Below, piece after piece: positions 13,222 through 26,782 of a DNA stretch of 64,000 nt. Source of the stretch: Lethocerus indicus (taxonomy: Eukaryota; Arthropoda; Insecta; Hemiptera; Belostomatidae); the NCBI GenBank assembly GCA_019843655.1, contig JACDQD010000003.1, positions 3,350,925-3,414,924 of the forward strand, read 5' to 3'. Position numbers and translations under genes: made by a program. Position 1 is the stretch's first letter, and the number at the start of each line of letters is the position of its first letter. The notes beneath the pieces were generated by a model. The model saw only the letters and a list, made by a program, of their open reading frames with translations, ran no database searches and was not told the origin of the DNA.

Positions 13222-16200
13222 GATACCGTCTATATTTCTAGATAACTAGAGAATTTATGATTTGCAATGATACAGTCAACAATATAAGTTCGAATGATTG
13301 TTGTACCGTGTATAATAAACAGTTAAAGTAGGTGAACCAGGAAAGCGTTGGGAACGCATTAAGGAGTGAGTTCGATTCTCCGCCAACCGGCAGGGACTTT
13401 GTCCAACTGCAAATTTCAACTTAAACTATTCCTGATGGTGGGGCCTCAGTGGGCTAAGTGCTCTACCCGGCATGAAATATCCACACCGGGGCGGAGCTTA
13501 ATCCTTCGAGAAAAGGTGGATACTTCTTCCTTCTCGTCCTCCGCCTCCCTACCACCCCCCTCCCCACCAACCCTCCTTTTTCTCTTCTTTTTTTCACTAA
13601 ACAAAGTAGGGTCATTAACGGGCCCTGGGAAACTGTAAGCCGATGAAAAGTGAGACCCCCTTAATCCGCCCCTCCAGCTCGACCGGTAACCTGTCCCTCC
13701 AGAGGTAATTATTCCTCCACCCCAACCCCCATACCGACCCTCGTCTTCCCCCTTTTCCGAGCTATGAATTTTTTATACGGGGCGAAAATAGTACATTTTT
13801 AATTCCATTAAACGAATTCGTTGTTTGAACAACCGAATTGTGAAACGCCGCTTAGAAAGTTTCGTAGGGGCGAAGTAGGTTTCTACGCAATATCACTGGA
13901 AAGTTATTTACCGCGGCGAAGTATTTTTCTCAGCTGACTTGCAGTATTATAAGGTTCAACATTTCTCAAGTGTCATCGGCGTATATTTAAACTCCGCGTC
14001 CTCCCTGGACTATATTTATGTTTGGCTTGACGAAGGTGTCTACAGAAGTCTAGACGATTGAGTCCCCACTCGTAATATTCAATATTGAACACCGGCCATG
14101 GAAAATTGTCTCGTACGTGTCAACTGCGTAAAGTACCTCCCTCAGCGGATCTGTGTACAAACTTGCCGCCGCCCCCGCCCCCGTGTTCAGTTTGTAACTG
14201 CTACAGTAAGCACAGTTCAAGTTGCCGTAAGCACTTTCTCTCGTTGGCTAAGCGGTCGCCCGTTCGAGATTTAGTGTGTGCTCTTTCCATTTTTTCCTTT
14301 TTTTAAGAGCCATTCAAATACCGGGGACTCTCAATTTACAAGATAATTAATCTGCTCTACAGTGAATACAAGATAAACTACTTATATCAATCCTGTATTT
14401 GATATGAATCAGAGGAGCGGAGTGAAATGTAAATTACGCGGTTAACTCTTACCCCCGGAGTATAAAAAATACCCTTTTCATAGGCGTCACCAGCTCCCTA
14501 CGCGCTGTATCGTATCCTTGATTATTTGTCCCTCCCTCGTCCTACCACTACCCCCAGCCGGGCAACCCCTTTCTGATAATGTACCCTGGGCTTTAAGTTT
14601 AATCTCGAAAACGACTCTCTGCAGTTTTTTCGTTCTTTTTTTTTCTTTTTTTTTCAGAAGGTAGCCCGCCCTGGGAGCGCGGGCGTATACCCCTTTTATT
14701 CTCACTCCCTCTTCCTCATCCTCTTTCTCCGTCTCTCCTTCTTGCCTACCGGCTCCCACCCCACCCCCACCACTGCCACCTTCCCGTCCCACCCTTTCCG
14801 GACGTCTCATCCGATAATCAAAGCTGTCGCTGGGTTCTCGCAGTTTTATTCACTTTATCCGACCGGCGGGATGAGGCGGCGGAGGCGGTTCGACCTCAAT
14901 CCCGGTGAGGCGCGGCGGTATCCATTGTGCGACGTCGAGTGGAGTTCCTCGGCCGACTAGACTATAATATCCTCCGGGGAGAAAGCCGGCTCAAATATAT
15001 TCTCCGGGCGACATTATATAGAAATATCTCTCGCTCGCAGCGGGGAAAGGGGCGGAAAGAGAAATAGGGAAAGAGAGAAAGAGAAAACGCCATTGAATAT
15101 ATTACTGTTCCATCCCCCTCCCTCCCTCCCCACCACCGACTGCACATCTTACTTACACCTGATTCTTTCCTCCAATATATTTTGATCCCTCAGCGCAAAT
15201 ATTGAGTTAACTTTGTCCCATTCCGGACTTCTTTCTCTTCAAGATTAGTGATCATTGCGGATGTTCAATATATATTGTCCTACCAGAGCCTGTTACAGAA
15301 ACCCCATTTTTCTCCCGTGATATTTCAACTCGAATTCTCTGTGTGAATAATAAGAGATCTCTGAAAATCTTTATAATTCCAAATTGGTCCTCATATTTCC
15401 GTCTGTATGTGGACGATTGTCATTTATATACTTTTTAATTATACACGATCTATCTTTTTAAAGGTTCGTAAGTAATGCAGATCATCGTTTAATAAATCTC
15501 TCCAGAGTTTCGGCGAAACCGACAGCCGTTTACGTAGTGCGTTGTTTTCTTTTTAAATTTGCGATTATTGAACGCGGAATTCATTCTAGGCGGGATTGTT
15601 GAGGGCCGGAATAATGCCGAACATTTGCTTTTCCGGCGTAACGGTTGTATACAGGGGCGGTACAGAGGGGGAGGGTGGTGAGGGGTTGGAGAGGGATAGG
15701 GAAGATCGCGGGGAATGCGTGGCGCGATCGCAATGAAACGATCGCTGGTGCGCCCTCCCCGCCATCCCTTACCCCTCTCGCCCGCTCCGTACGGCCCTCA
15801 GGGCGTATCGACGTTTGCCCTTTGTGTCCTCCCTTTTGATTCGGCAAATTAATTAACCGAATCTATTTAAAAATTATTTTTTTTCGACGACTGAGGTTAG
15901 TGCAGTTTTGGAAAACTAATGTACAAAACGTTTTATCAAAAATAAAATATAAATCACCCTTTTTTTCATAACTATATTCTTTAATAACTCAAAAATTATG
16001 CATTCGAGTATATTTTGAGTAAGGTTCCTTAAACATATTTCTGGATTCATCCATCCATTGCTCATTGAGTTTGATATCTGAAGGATCCATTTAATGCAAT
16101 TAGCTAAGAATTTCAGTAATCATTTGAATTCATTCAGTGTTAAATGCGTCGCCGGGTCTGATAAATAATTAAATTCCGATTGTATTGTAGTTTGAAACTA

Positions 16201-19200
16201 CTGCATTTTATATTCGTTTAGCTTTATTGTCCACATCCGGTACGTTTATTTCAATTGTTTAATAATAGAGGAGATTTTGGGCATTGCTTAACTGTAACTG
16301 TAACGAAGCTATAAATTGGTCCCTCCCTTTCGCTTGCCGCCCTTCGGCCCTCCAAAATGGGCTAATTGGCTTGGGTTTTACTCGGCCACTTTAAACACTC
16401 CCCCTCCCCTCCTGTAAACAAATTGAATGGCAAAGATAGATTGGTCTCCCTTTGGGCCCGCCGCCGCTCCCCTCCAGGGCCCCGAATTGACTCGTCAGTA
16501 TCGTAAATATTCGGTCGGGACCCGAAAAGGGGGGTTGCCACCCCTAATTGATACGTCCCATGTGTCGGGTTACGTTGTAATATGTTGTAAATATTTTCAT
16601 CCTCTGGCGGGAGATGGGGGGGAGGGCGATGAAACATGTAAATAACGGGGAGTTTTAGTTATAGGAGAACCTTTACTTATGGAGAAAACTCCCATTTGCC
16701 TCAATCGCAATCTTAATTTTACTCCTCTAATGGTTAATACAAATTTAGAGCCTCAATTTCGCACACATTATTTTTCCATTACATACTCTAGTTTCCCGAA
16801 TAAAAACAATATTTTTTAATGGAAATATAAGCTATCGTAGGAAAGACATAATATTGTATTTATAACTCGTTACCGTTTTAGTATCAAAGTAGAAAATATT
16901 CAATCGCCCGCGTCCGGTCAATTATCCGTCCGAACATCCGAAATTAAGATTCGAGAAGCCAACGAAAATACTTCCGGAAAATGTAAATAGCAGAGGGATT
17001 CGAACGATCGGGGGGCCTCGGGGCGGAATCGGTTCCGAAAATTTTCCAAATTAAAACTAAATTACTGTAATGGCGGAAAATTTCATTTGGCCGCCGGGGC
17101 ATTGCAAGGGGTTGGCTTTAATTAATCTCAATAGGATAAGAAGGGGCCGAAAGTCAATACTTTCTTCGATTAATTTCAAGCGGTGGCTCTTCAAGACGGC
17201 CAAAATAACCGGAGGCAGTCGGCAGTCGGTCCCTTAACCGGGGGCGGGTTCCCGAATTCATACTTGAAATTATATTTTCGCGAATCGCCCAGCGCGAAGG
17301 ACAACAATACGAATTAATTAAACTTTAATGACTTTCCACCCCCCGGGACCATTGTTTCGAGAAAACACAATTAAATTTGAATTAAACAAGTTTCGGGGAT
17401 GTTTAAACTTGGGCGGGCTGTCGCGAGACAGGAAGACGCGCCCGACGCGTCGAACGACTGAATAATTTTAACACTCAAATAAGTCCGCAAATCGAATCGC
17501 TTTTTTACGGTTAGAAATTATACAAAAACCGTCGTGGAATTGCTCCAAATAAGGGATAGTGTTCCGTCCAACCGTACAGTTACACATTCAGTTACAAGCG
17601 TTAAAAGCGTGGGTCTTATGTTGCTTCTTTTAGTGCTGTCACGGCACATAACAGTTTCTTATTGCGGAAGGAATTTTTTCCGTGGGCGGAGACGACACCG
17701 CCGCAAGCGGGTTTCATTCTTGAATCGAACAGAAAGGAATATCCGAGTTCAATAGTTGGCAAAATATTTGTACCCCCCGGCTCCATCCCCGTTCCAAGGC
17801 TGACGACACCCCGCCCCTTCGATTCCTTTATTCGCGCTCCCTTTCCTCGGGGCCGGCGCCGTTTTAAATGAGCCGAGAGGGGTTTTTTTTACCGGTCGGA
17901 TAAAGCGACCGCCCTTAAAACTCGGCTGGTCCCCAGGAATTTTTCCAATTTTAAGCGTAGCCAACGTTTAATGGGGCGGCGGTGTGCTTTGGGTGGGGGT
18001 AGTCGGAGGGGCGTCTCCTCACAAAAATGTCATCGGGGAACCGATCCGCGATATTGCACTTCCTTCACAGACCCCCTCCCCCAATATCACCCCCGACCAA
18101 CATTTACTTGTGGTCCTATTAAATTCTGCCGAAATGCTTATTTAAATCGCTCGCGATTTACTCCAGAGTTTCCGTCTCGATTCGTTTCAGTCCCAACTAA
18201 AAGGGTCGTCCATTACGCAACGGTATACATTTCTCTTATTCCTCGTTGTCATCCTTGACCGGGCTATCAATTGCTGTTGCTGTAGGCACTCTACCGCTAC
18301 CTATTTGATAAACTCTACGTTGAGTTTTACTCAACATAATTCAACATTTGTTGCAATTTTCATAATTCAACAGGGAGCGAATAGTTTGAACATTCTACCA
18401 CCATGACGCAAATAATATTTTCCCGGTATCAAAGATAGGAGGTTCTCGCGTTTTCGGCCTATTGTTACATCTGTTTCGGCTTGTTAAATTATTCCTTGTT
18501 AAATTCGTTATCGTTTGTTCATATCAGGCGGTAATGATTGGTTTCGATTCCTCCGAATGTCGTGTACCGAGACCCAACGATGTATAGTGTATACAGTTTG
18601 AGTGCGCTCTTGTGCCGACCCACGTTAAGGTGCTTAAGGCGTGTAGAGGACTTAAGGTAGGAACGGCGGAGATCGGGGAGATCGCCTCCCGTTCGATTCT
18701 AATTGAAACTGGGCGCCGGTTCGCTGTCACCGGTCGGTTTGAGCGCGGGGGCCGTCTCTATCGGCTACATACCACTTTGGTGGCTGTAGAGGGGGGGGGG
18801 GGGTTGTCCGCCCCAATTTCTTGCCCGTTCGGCTTTCGGCCCCGCCTTCCTCCCTTGTTCTTGAAATTGCTCCCGTCCACATCTCATTACACGCGTTGCC
18901 GCCGCCCCCGCCGCCCCCGCACCTGCTCGCCCACGTTATTAATCGCGACCGGCCGCCGTACCGATTTCCGCCGGCCAAATTGGAATTCCTCGGAGTCGGC
19001 TCCCGTTTGAAATCTTAGCTTGTCGTCAACGGTAGGACGACATTGTTTTGCGAGTTCCCGATGAATAACGTGTCGCCTGTTCATTTATATATCACCGTAA
19101 AATAAAATGTAATGGCTGTTTGGACCGTAAATTGAAAAATAATATTACTTAATTTACCGATAGATTCTGTCGATTCGAGGATTCAAAAATCTACCATCTA

Positions 19201-20765
19201 AGACTGAAAGCGCAGCGGTTAATGGAGAAAATCAAATTATATAAGTTCGTTCATTTGACCACGAGAGTTGTGCGGTAAAACCATCTGAGGGAGTTCTAAA
19301 AATCCTGTTAGGGAGATCTAATTCTGGATTTTTTTTACCCCTCTTTTATGGCGTGTCCTGCAGCCATAAAACGCAGGCAAGGAGCTAGAGAATTTTCAGC
19401 GATCATTTTTCGCATCGCCTCAAAAAAAAAATGAGTAACATCTCGCCGTTTGATATGCTTTTGAACGTTTATTTAAAAAAATAATTATCTTGGAAATTTT
19501 TAGTTGGTTAGAAATGGAGAACGGCGATAATCGATCGTTAATTTCTCAATTTAATGTTTTAAATCGCTGAATAAGAGTAAGCGGCTGTCGGGTTCGTACC
19601 GTAGAGGAGCTAGGAAGAGGTAAAGAGAGGTAGAGAGAGAGAGGTCGGGACCCTATCGAGTGATAAACTCTGACAAATGTTCCAATTTAGATGCGGTGAA
19701 ATAAGCCCAGAGAAGGGCGAGAGCTGCGGACGTCGAGTTAAGGGTGAGACTTACAAATGGCTGGCGCTCCGTCATCTTGCCGACGTCTCTCCCTGCCCCC
19801 ATTAGGGGCGGGGGTGGACCTGCCCCTCATCCCCGGTACACCTGTTCCTTCGACCCTCCCTCATCTAGGCGACTGCAGACATAAAATACACCCATAACGT
19901 TTATAATACCGACCGGGCGATTAATTCCGCAATATGAAAAGCGGAAGGAGTATCAATCTGTATTGCACTTCTTGGCCTCTAATAGAAACTGAATATTTCA
20001 GAGGGATACCGTAATTGCGATTTTACATCCAGAATTTTTCCGGAAGATATTTTTTTCGTCCTTTTTTTGAACTGAATTTCACGGTGTTTATCAAATTTAA
20101 TACAACGAGACATTTGCTGTTAACAGATGTAACAGAAATTTGAGTACAGGAAATTACATTTGACAAAACACTTCTTTAATATAATCACTTATAGCGGACA
20201 CTGTCCTCCTTTCGATCCTGGATCGATCGGATCCATCTCTTGAATTTTTAAATGTAATTTAACACTTCTGCTGAACGTCATTCCGTAACAATTTTACAAT
20301 ACCCAATGTGCATTAAGGATACTTAAAGTCATCCTAAAATTACGAATATTTAGATTATTACTTTTCGCCAAAACAGAGATGAAGGCTTTTTCCATGATTT
20401 CAGAGTGTGCATATGCAGACATACTGCAGCCGTTTATCAGTCATCTTTATTGATTCATGAACTGATTGTTTTTTGGACTGAAATTTCAATTTCAAAAACC
20501 CGAGTAGTGAGGTACTGCAGATACCGACCTAATGCTGGCGCCGCCGGTCATGGTATTATCCATCTATTTCAGTGTGCCTCTGGTAGGGTGTTATCCCCTT
20601 ATCCTGGGGTTCGATTCCCTCTTTTAATACCCCCTCGGTTTCATCCCTCTTCTCCTGTTCTCTTTATTTTCACCCGAGGAGACGCTCCCCGAACTCCGCC
20701 CTCCCTCCCTCCTGTCCTTGATTTCTGACAGATTACTTTGTCCTCCATTCACTTCTCCCTCTTTC

Positions 20766-20797
20766 CCTCCCTCCCTCCCTCTCTCTCTCTCTCTCTC
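20766..20797. repeat. (CCCT)n/(CT)n compound microsatellite
   Basis: CCCT units pass directly into a CT run, within a longer pyrimidine tract at about 20640-20810 that opens overlapping chance frames on both strands. Confidence 0.85.
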
Positions 20798-21889
20798 CCT
20801 CTTCCTTGATTGTATTTTGCGGGTGATCGATGAGTTTCTTGCCCGGTCTCCGGCTATCCTAGAGGCGCTCATCCCCTCCGGACCCTCCCCCAGCCCTCCT
20901 CCGCCCCGCGTATCGAACAGCCCCCGTTCCGGGCACGGAAACGATGTCGGTGTTCGTCGCCTATCATCGGGAAACTGGCTGAGGTGCGGGGGTGCCCCTT
21001 ATGGCGGTGCTCATTTATTTTCTCCGACCAAATAAATTGCTCTCTCGAATCACAGAATCACAAGTCAAAATTAATGTGCCCCCCTTCCCTTATTTGTGTT
21101 GTCATTCCATGAACTTTTATGCTCCAAAAGAATTCGGAAATAAGGCCTCAACTCCGGTATTGATATGGAACGCTGTTAATACAGATTGCGGAGGACACTA
21201 GTTTAGTAAATTAATCATCATTGCTATTTGTGTGGCGTATTTACTAGGCGTATTACTAGATTTTAGATACCACAATACACTTTGAATAACACTTTGCGTT
21301 ACATAGTTCCCTTTGTATTAATTTTATGAGTTAAAAAATTAGTATTCCGTAATTAAATAATGGTCTATTAAAATCTAGTTAGGCGGGGGAATAATGTATT
21401 TTTTATTCTTATTTATATTCATACGGAAATTTCATTTAACTAAAGACAGCGCAAAAATTTTGAAGTTAGTCATGGAGGACTGACGTTTATGTAAACATCG
21501 GAAAAAACTCTGTTTTAGGGTCACTCGTCTGTGAATGTGCGCACGGTTCAAAAACACTCAGAGAGCAGAACAGAAGCGGAACAGTATTTATGAGTAAGAA
21601 TCACAAACAAGGATTCGCAAACGTTTAGGAATTCCGGACCAGTTGGCCCGGTTGGAGGGTAGGATGGGGGTTGGGTGCAGGGGTTGACAGAAGGTTTATT
21701 ACTTGACAATACGAAGTCGAAATGGATTCCTGCGGGCTGCTGGTGGGGGTTGTTGTTTAAGCGATGGGTGGGTGCGGAGGGGGCTTGCCTGGAATTTCAA
21801 TTCACAATTGTGAATCGTGAAGGGGGGGGGGCCTGGCTGAATAGGCCTTGTGTCTCTCTCCCTCGCCCTCACAAACACATTTGTGACTT

Positions 21890-21894
<5 letters not shown>

Positions 21895-21922
<28 letters not shown>
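21895..21922. repeat. (GT)14 microsatellite
   Basis: 28 bp of uninterrupted GT. Confidence 0.95.
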
Positions 21923-22251
21923 TTATAGGGCCCCCCCACCGGGCTTTTCAAAACGGACCGCCGCCCCTCCCGCTGGATTAAAGCCTATTTATCATCTGAA
22001 CCGTTTGATAAACCGACGGCCCCCGTGTTAAAACGAGCGGTCGTTCCGACACATTTCCCCGTCCTTTTTGGACCTCAAACTGTTTGCTCGGGCCCCCATT
22101 GAAGGTGTCATAAATATAGAAATCTGCGCACAGTTAATCTGAGATGTTTACACCGAGGAGGGGGGAGGCAGGCTGCGCGAAGTTTCGTAAATACAACTAT
22201 ATCACACGTTAACCTCATGATGATGGGGTTTTTTAATGCTGTAACATTACT

Positions 22252-22497
22252 GTAGATTTCGTGTGTTTCTGTCTCCTCTCATTGTTTTGGTCTTTTGCTG
22301 GACCGGTTTCGGCTGTTCGGCATCTTCAGTAGCGGTGTTAGTCACTTTTGGCACTTTGGATGTTTTTTGGGCATCCTCACTGCACTGTCACTGTCACTTG
22401 TACTTTAAGGCGCTAATACTAAAATGTAAGACACACCTTTGTTGCGGGTTAGTATTAGATGCGCCGTACCGTTGAATCTACTAGCGCATGAAACTAT
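22252..22497. mobile_element. Foldback/MITE family copy 2, half element
   Basis: The copy starts at GTAGATTTCGTGTGTTTCTG and runs through GGTCTTTTGCTGGACCGG, CATCTTCAGTAGCGGTGTTA, CATCCTCACTGCACTGTCAC and the asymmetric centre (TTGCGGGTTAGTATTAGATG). It ends near AGCGCATGAAACTATG. The centre is in the opposite orientation to copies 1, 3 and 5. The second arm is absent, so this is a truncated copy. A 70-residue frame lies over it but has no protein homology I recognise. Confidence 0.72.
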
Positions 22498-23715
22498 GTT
22501 TTAAACAAACAGTACAGGTTTATGGATTGAAAAATCGACATTTTGGAAACGAAAAATGAAGTTATCATATTAAGCGGGGCCTAATAGTTTCTGTGATATC
22601 TTTCCCAAACTCATTCCTTCAATCTATAACCGCATTTCTTATATACCTCGCTTTACAAATAAAAGACCGGATTCATTGAAAATGCACAGATGAATTCCTA
22701 AGTTTCGGAATAAAAAGAGCCGCAATGTAATTTGAGAGGTAAACTATATGGGACTATATTTCAGGTTGCGTCTTAAAACTGTATTGGTCGTAATGTGCGT
22801 ATACGGGCATAAACAGTACACGGGTCCCTCGAGGAGGCTACGAGTGCTCGCCATAAGTCACCTCGTTATGAGATAAGACTAATTCGGTTATAAATTTATT
22901 TTATGTCAGCGTTAAAACAAAATGTGATAGTTGAGAGTTGACGTGAGACGAAGGAAAGTGTAAACGCCGTTTCCATTTAATGAGCTCACTCAGTCCACCG
23001 ATGGAATAATTCGGTGCAAATCTAAGGAATAAAAATATGCGTAGAATTATTTTAATTCATCCTGAACGCATCCTGGTATGTAATAGTATTAGGACTAACT
23101 TATACTCATTAAAAAGGCCCGTTGGCCGGAATGCATTTAACAAACAAAATTTGTGTATTGTCGTACTATATGTTCGTAGAAAATAAAGTATTTGTGCCTT
23201 ATATTTGCACTTTGTTTTCAGTTGGGGGCAAAATTGGATAACTAGCCTATTAAGGCCTCCTTCCAGAGAGATTATCCACCCTTGGTTTCTTTCAATAAGT
23301 TCTTTTGCGTGGACTCAGTTTGTCTGAGTTCAATGACGAAAACTGTGATTTTTTGGTTTAAATGTTGATTACAGTGTTCAATCGTTGTCCGCTTTGCAGA
23401 CAACGAGATTCATAGCGGCGGCGGGAGGGGTGTGGGGGGTGGAGGCGGGTGTTAGCGTTATCCTGGAGGGGCCGTCTGATAGGGGGGCGGCTTTCATCCT
23501 GCTAAATTGGGTGGAGTGGGAGTGGGAGCGGGCGCTATGATTTATTCGGTGGCTGGGACTCCTTCCTCGCATATTTCACCGCTATCTCTTCCAGTGGTAA
23601 CCGGGCGCTCATTTTCCATGACTTGCCAGCCCGGGTCGCGTGTCCTGTTAACAGCCTCGGAGATGTTTTTTTTTGAAAAGTACGCTCCAGACAAAAAAGA
23701 AAAATCCCCGGCTCA

Positions 23716-23731
23716 CCCCCCCCCCCCCCCC
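23716..23731. repeat. C16 homopolymer
   Basis: 16 consecutive C, a likely sequencing-error or length-variation site. Confidence 0.9.
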
Positions 23732-23868
23732 ACCCGGAGTACAAATATAACGATTTTACTCCAACGCCGCCGGGATTTCAGGAACAGGTTTCACGTTCAA
23801 GTTCGCGTAATAGATCCTGTTTTTACCTACTTTAACCCAGGGTTAGTGAAATTATAGAGTTGTGCACT

Positions 23869-23886
23869 AGAGAGAGAGAGAGAGAG
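23869..23886. repeat. (AG)9 microsatellite
   Basis: Nine AG units. Further GA runs follow at about 24034-24063 and 24143-24159, giving a purine-rich cluster of about 300 bp. Confidence 0.9.
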
Positions 23887-25489
23887 GAAGAGAGGGGAGA
23901 GACTTCTAATTCAGGCTATGAGTGCATGCTGCCTGCACCTGCGCGGCTAGCCCTTTAAAAGCGAAATATTTCGGGCGGGGACAGCCCCTGCACCTTTGTT
24001 CCTGGGATAACTTCCACCCCTTTCTGGAAAACGAGAGAGAGGGAGAGGTAGAGAGAGAGAGAGTAAGACCTTAAACTTATTTCCGCGCTAAAAGTTCTTC
24101 CGGGCGACATTTCACTGTTGAGTGTGCCGCAGCAAGTGAGGCGAGAGAGAGAGAGAGAGGGGGGAGAGGGATGGAGCCCTGAAGTTGAAGCGAGCCCTGA
24201 ACGGTTTCGGTCGATTCTCCAGTTTCCAGTCGACGGAAGCCAAGTAAAGGTCCCCCTCTCATTGGACAAGAACTGTACAGTCCCCGTATTAAATGATTCA
24301 GTTTTAAGAACTCGTTCAGTTCAGTTCAGTTATGTTCGTATTTTAAGAATTTTATTTCTACAAGATCGGGAGTCGGATCCCGCCTGTATTTGGCAAAAGC
24401 AGAGCACACGCGTCTAGCCAACAAATTGTACTTCTCAAAATACTATAATATCGCGCCATTTTAATGTAAAACAGCAAAGAAACCGGATCATATTGGACAT
24501 ATATGACACCTAAGAAGGACTCCGCCGAAGAATCAAAGCTTTTGAGAACACACAGTTTTTATGTAAATCGAGGAATATCTCAAATATATAAATAATATAA
24601 ACGAGAATGACGACTGGGAGAACCTTTGGGCCAAATTGTGCCTCCATCGGCGTGTATTCGACGGTCGAATTTGCGCGTGCCCAATCGAATAAATACGTCA
24701 CTTTTCTAGCTGGGGTATATTGAAAACTAGGACTCCTTTTGCTGGGCCGAACACACGGTAGGGAAGTCGTAAGTAAAAATATGGGATAGACTGATGGAAG
24801 ACGGGGAGTTTGGAAAGCAGTAGCGGGAGGAGGAGTTGTAGGAAGGGGATGAGGATGATGATCTCTAAGTGGATTGGGTCCAGCACGATCTACCCATTTT
24901 CCGACCGGGAGCTGTCACTCTTCCCTCTCGCTCCCACTCGTTCCGCCCCAGATCTAGCCCTCCCTCTCTCCTCTCCCTCCCTCCCTCTCTCTCTCTCTCC
25001 GCCTCTTCTTTTCTCGCTCTGGTCCTCTGTTTGTGACAGATGACCCCCCCCCCCTCCCGGCTCTACTCTAAACGTCCTCCCTCGGGTGAACGATGACTTC
25101 CACCGGCGAAGAGGAGCAATTCAGTTAGATATTAGGGCAATTTTGTTTTGTCACCAGTTTAATGATTACTTTAGCGGGGGTTTGCGCAAAGTAAAATTAC
25201 AATAACCGACAAATTAGACCAGCGGATAATTCTGAAAATATCGACGGTTTTAATATTTTAATACTGAACATATTTCCAGAAATAAAAACATTTCATACAG
25301 CAAAACCCGCCAACCTTTTTGTTATCTTGCGGACTACGTTGAGAAATTTGAAAAACGGCTCAAGTACTCCGTTTACTGGATTGTCAACTAACAGATTGTT
25401 TTTTTACAGTATGTGGTTTTTACCCATATCTCAAGTGTATCTATTACTCTATATGATGTAATTATGCCGTATTGATTGTCGTTAATAAA

Positions 25490-25517
25490 CATGTTTTTGT
25501 TTTGTTCTTGTTCACAG
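25490..25517 (+). promoter_or_regulatory. Splice acceptor and polypyrimidine tract of the Musashi/Rbp6 exon
   Basis: A T-rich tract ends in ttcacag immediately before the RRM codons. The frame is open on both sides of the AG, so the boundary is set by where RRM homology begins. Upstream residues in the same frame (VFVLFLF) are the translated polypyrimidine tract and do not match the protein family. Confidence 0.8.
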
Positions 25518-25599
25518 AGTCGTTACGGGAATATTTTTCCAAGTTCGGCGATATCACGGAAGTGATGGTTATGAAAGACCCAACGACTCGTCGGTCAAG
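25518..25599 (+). CDS. Rbp6: Internal exon of a Musashi-family RNA-binding protein (RRM1), Rbp6-like
   Basis: This internal coding exon of 82 bp encodes 26 complete codons plus split codons at both ends. The translation includes [18 protein letters not shown] followed by TTRRSR. This is the stretch between alpha-helix 1 and the loop before RNP1 of the first RRM of Musashi proteins, which bind GU/UAG-type motifs in mRNA 3'UTRs and control translation. The exon begins after a pyrimidine-rich acceptor (ttgttcttgttcacag) and ends at AAG|gtcagt. The incoming intron is phase 1 (G|AG would give Glu) and the outgoing intron is phase 2 (AG|G would give Arg). The RNP1 core (GFGFVTF in the family) should therefore start the next exon, which I could not find. 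The residues look closer to insect Rbp6 and vertebrate MSI2 than to Drosophila Msi. Family assignment is strong; the Rbp6 versus msi choice is inference. This exon is too short for an ORF caller. Confidence 0.87.
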
Positions 25600-25605
25600 G
25601 TCAGT
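25600..25605 (+). promoter_or_regulatory. Splice donor of the Musashi/Rbp6 exon
   Basis: The sequence AAG|gtcagt fits the donor consensus. Homology to the RRM stops here: the next residues in frame (VHFLHPYI) are unlike the GFGF RNP1 motif that must follow RSR in this family. Confidence 0.8.
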
Positions 25606-26731
25606 TCACTTTCTTCATCCATATATTACCGATCAATTTCTTCAAAATGCACCAATTTTTCTGCAGATTTGTATTCAACGATGGGATTGAATTTCGCTTG
25701 AGTGAAAATTTAGCACATCCCTCAATAGTTTGGCTTCGTGCCTCACAAATTTTTATCTTTCCCACCCAACGTCAATTACTCTACAATATAAATAAGAGCC
25801 TTCACTTTAACCTTTGTTTCATGCGTTCAACTTCTTCTTACCGCGCCGGTAAATGACTAAAACATTATCCCTAGTGTCATATGACATAAGTTTAGCGATA
25901 CGGACCGTTTCAAGTTCCACCACTCTCTGCGGTTGGCAGCTTCGGGGAGGGGGTTGACGCTAAACCGGAGCTAAGTGCAACCATCCCCAAACCCCCTTTT
26001 CGGAGTTTAATTTTGTCGAATTTATTTCGAGAAGAGCTTCCGCCCCCACCTCCCATCTTCCACTCCGGAAGTTGTTGGGAGTTCTATGAAGTTTGGATTT
26101 GTTTTGTTGACGTTAGTCCTCTCCTCTTGTGGAGGGACACTGAGCGTCGGTCTCATTACAAAAGCGTTTCAAACTCCCTCTCTGGCTACAATTAGTTCAG
26201 TTCCCGGCGAATTTAGTACTCTGTTGTCTCTAAAAACACAGTTTTTTCACTCTCCCACCCCCGTTGTAATTATTTAATTGTCCGAATTGATATCGGTTTA
26301 TGCTCTAATCTGAAAGTTTATTTTCAGAGTGAGCGCCTCGTGCACCGTAATGTGTTTTATCATCCACAATGTTTGCAAAGTTCGATACAAAAAATTCGTT
26401 TAAAAAAGTACCATAAATTCCATTTATATATCGAACAGATATTATATATCATTAAGCTTGTTTATTCATATATTCTGTGTTAGCATCCGTTACTTATCTT
26501 ATCTTAGGCGACTAGCAGTAAGTCCCACACAAAAGTTGCAAGATGAGAACTTCACGCTGAGTCTTAAGAGTTGTTTCGTCTTTTGCTTTTGTACATCTTT
26601 ATAATAATTTCTGCGGAGTAATATGAAACTGCGTATCGTATATTTTTTTATCAGACGTGAATCATTAAGGAAGACGGCGGTAAAAGCCTTGGATCAAACA
26701 GAATGGAATTATTAAAGTAATACTCCTCGCT

Positions 26732-26782
26732 AATAGCTTTACCGCTATTGAGGACGGTCAAAAGCCGAAACGGTTTTGGCTC
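26732..26782. repeat. Decayed foldback/MITE arm remnant
   Basis: The stretch CCGCTATTGAGGACGGTC followed by AAAGCCGAAACGG resembles the arm segment CCGCTACTGAAGATGGCGAG ... CAGCCGAAACCGG with several substitutions. It is recognised only by eye and could be coincidental. Confidence 0.35.

Larger units (their letters stand above)
1..25517 (+). other. Upstream intron sequence (partial) of the Musashi/Rbp6 gene
   Basis: No second exon of the gene was recognised in this stretch. I looked for the Musashi N-terminal RRM1 segment (family motif KMFIGGLSWQT) and did not see it, but a by-eye search can miss a short exon. The stretch holds foldback/MITE copies at 6718 and 22252, remnants at 7650 and 13140, a structured hairpin at 1897, microsatellites at 2866, 20766 and 21895, and several GC-rich islands. 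The remaining sequence is AT-rich with no feature I can support. That includes most of 1-1890, 3300-6700, 7710-13130, 13230-20760 and 22500-25480. Confidence 0.55.

Noticed and set aside
13345..13510. tRNA-like motifs (GAGTTCGATTCTCC and CAGTGGGCTAAGTGCTC)
   Set aside because: The A-like and B-like boxes are in the wrong order and no cloverleaf forms.
18612..19010. 132-codon open frame
   Set aside because: It lies in a GC-rich island with several competing frames on both strands. Arg/Pro-rich chance translation.
20568..20628. tRNA-like B-box sequence (GGGGTTCGATTCCC)
   Set aside because: No matching acceptor stem or cloverleaf could be drawn. It may be a tRNA-derived SINE relic, but no second copy was found.
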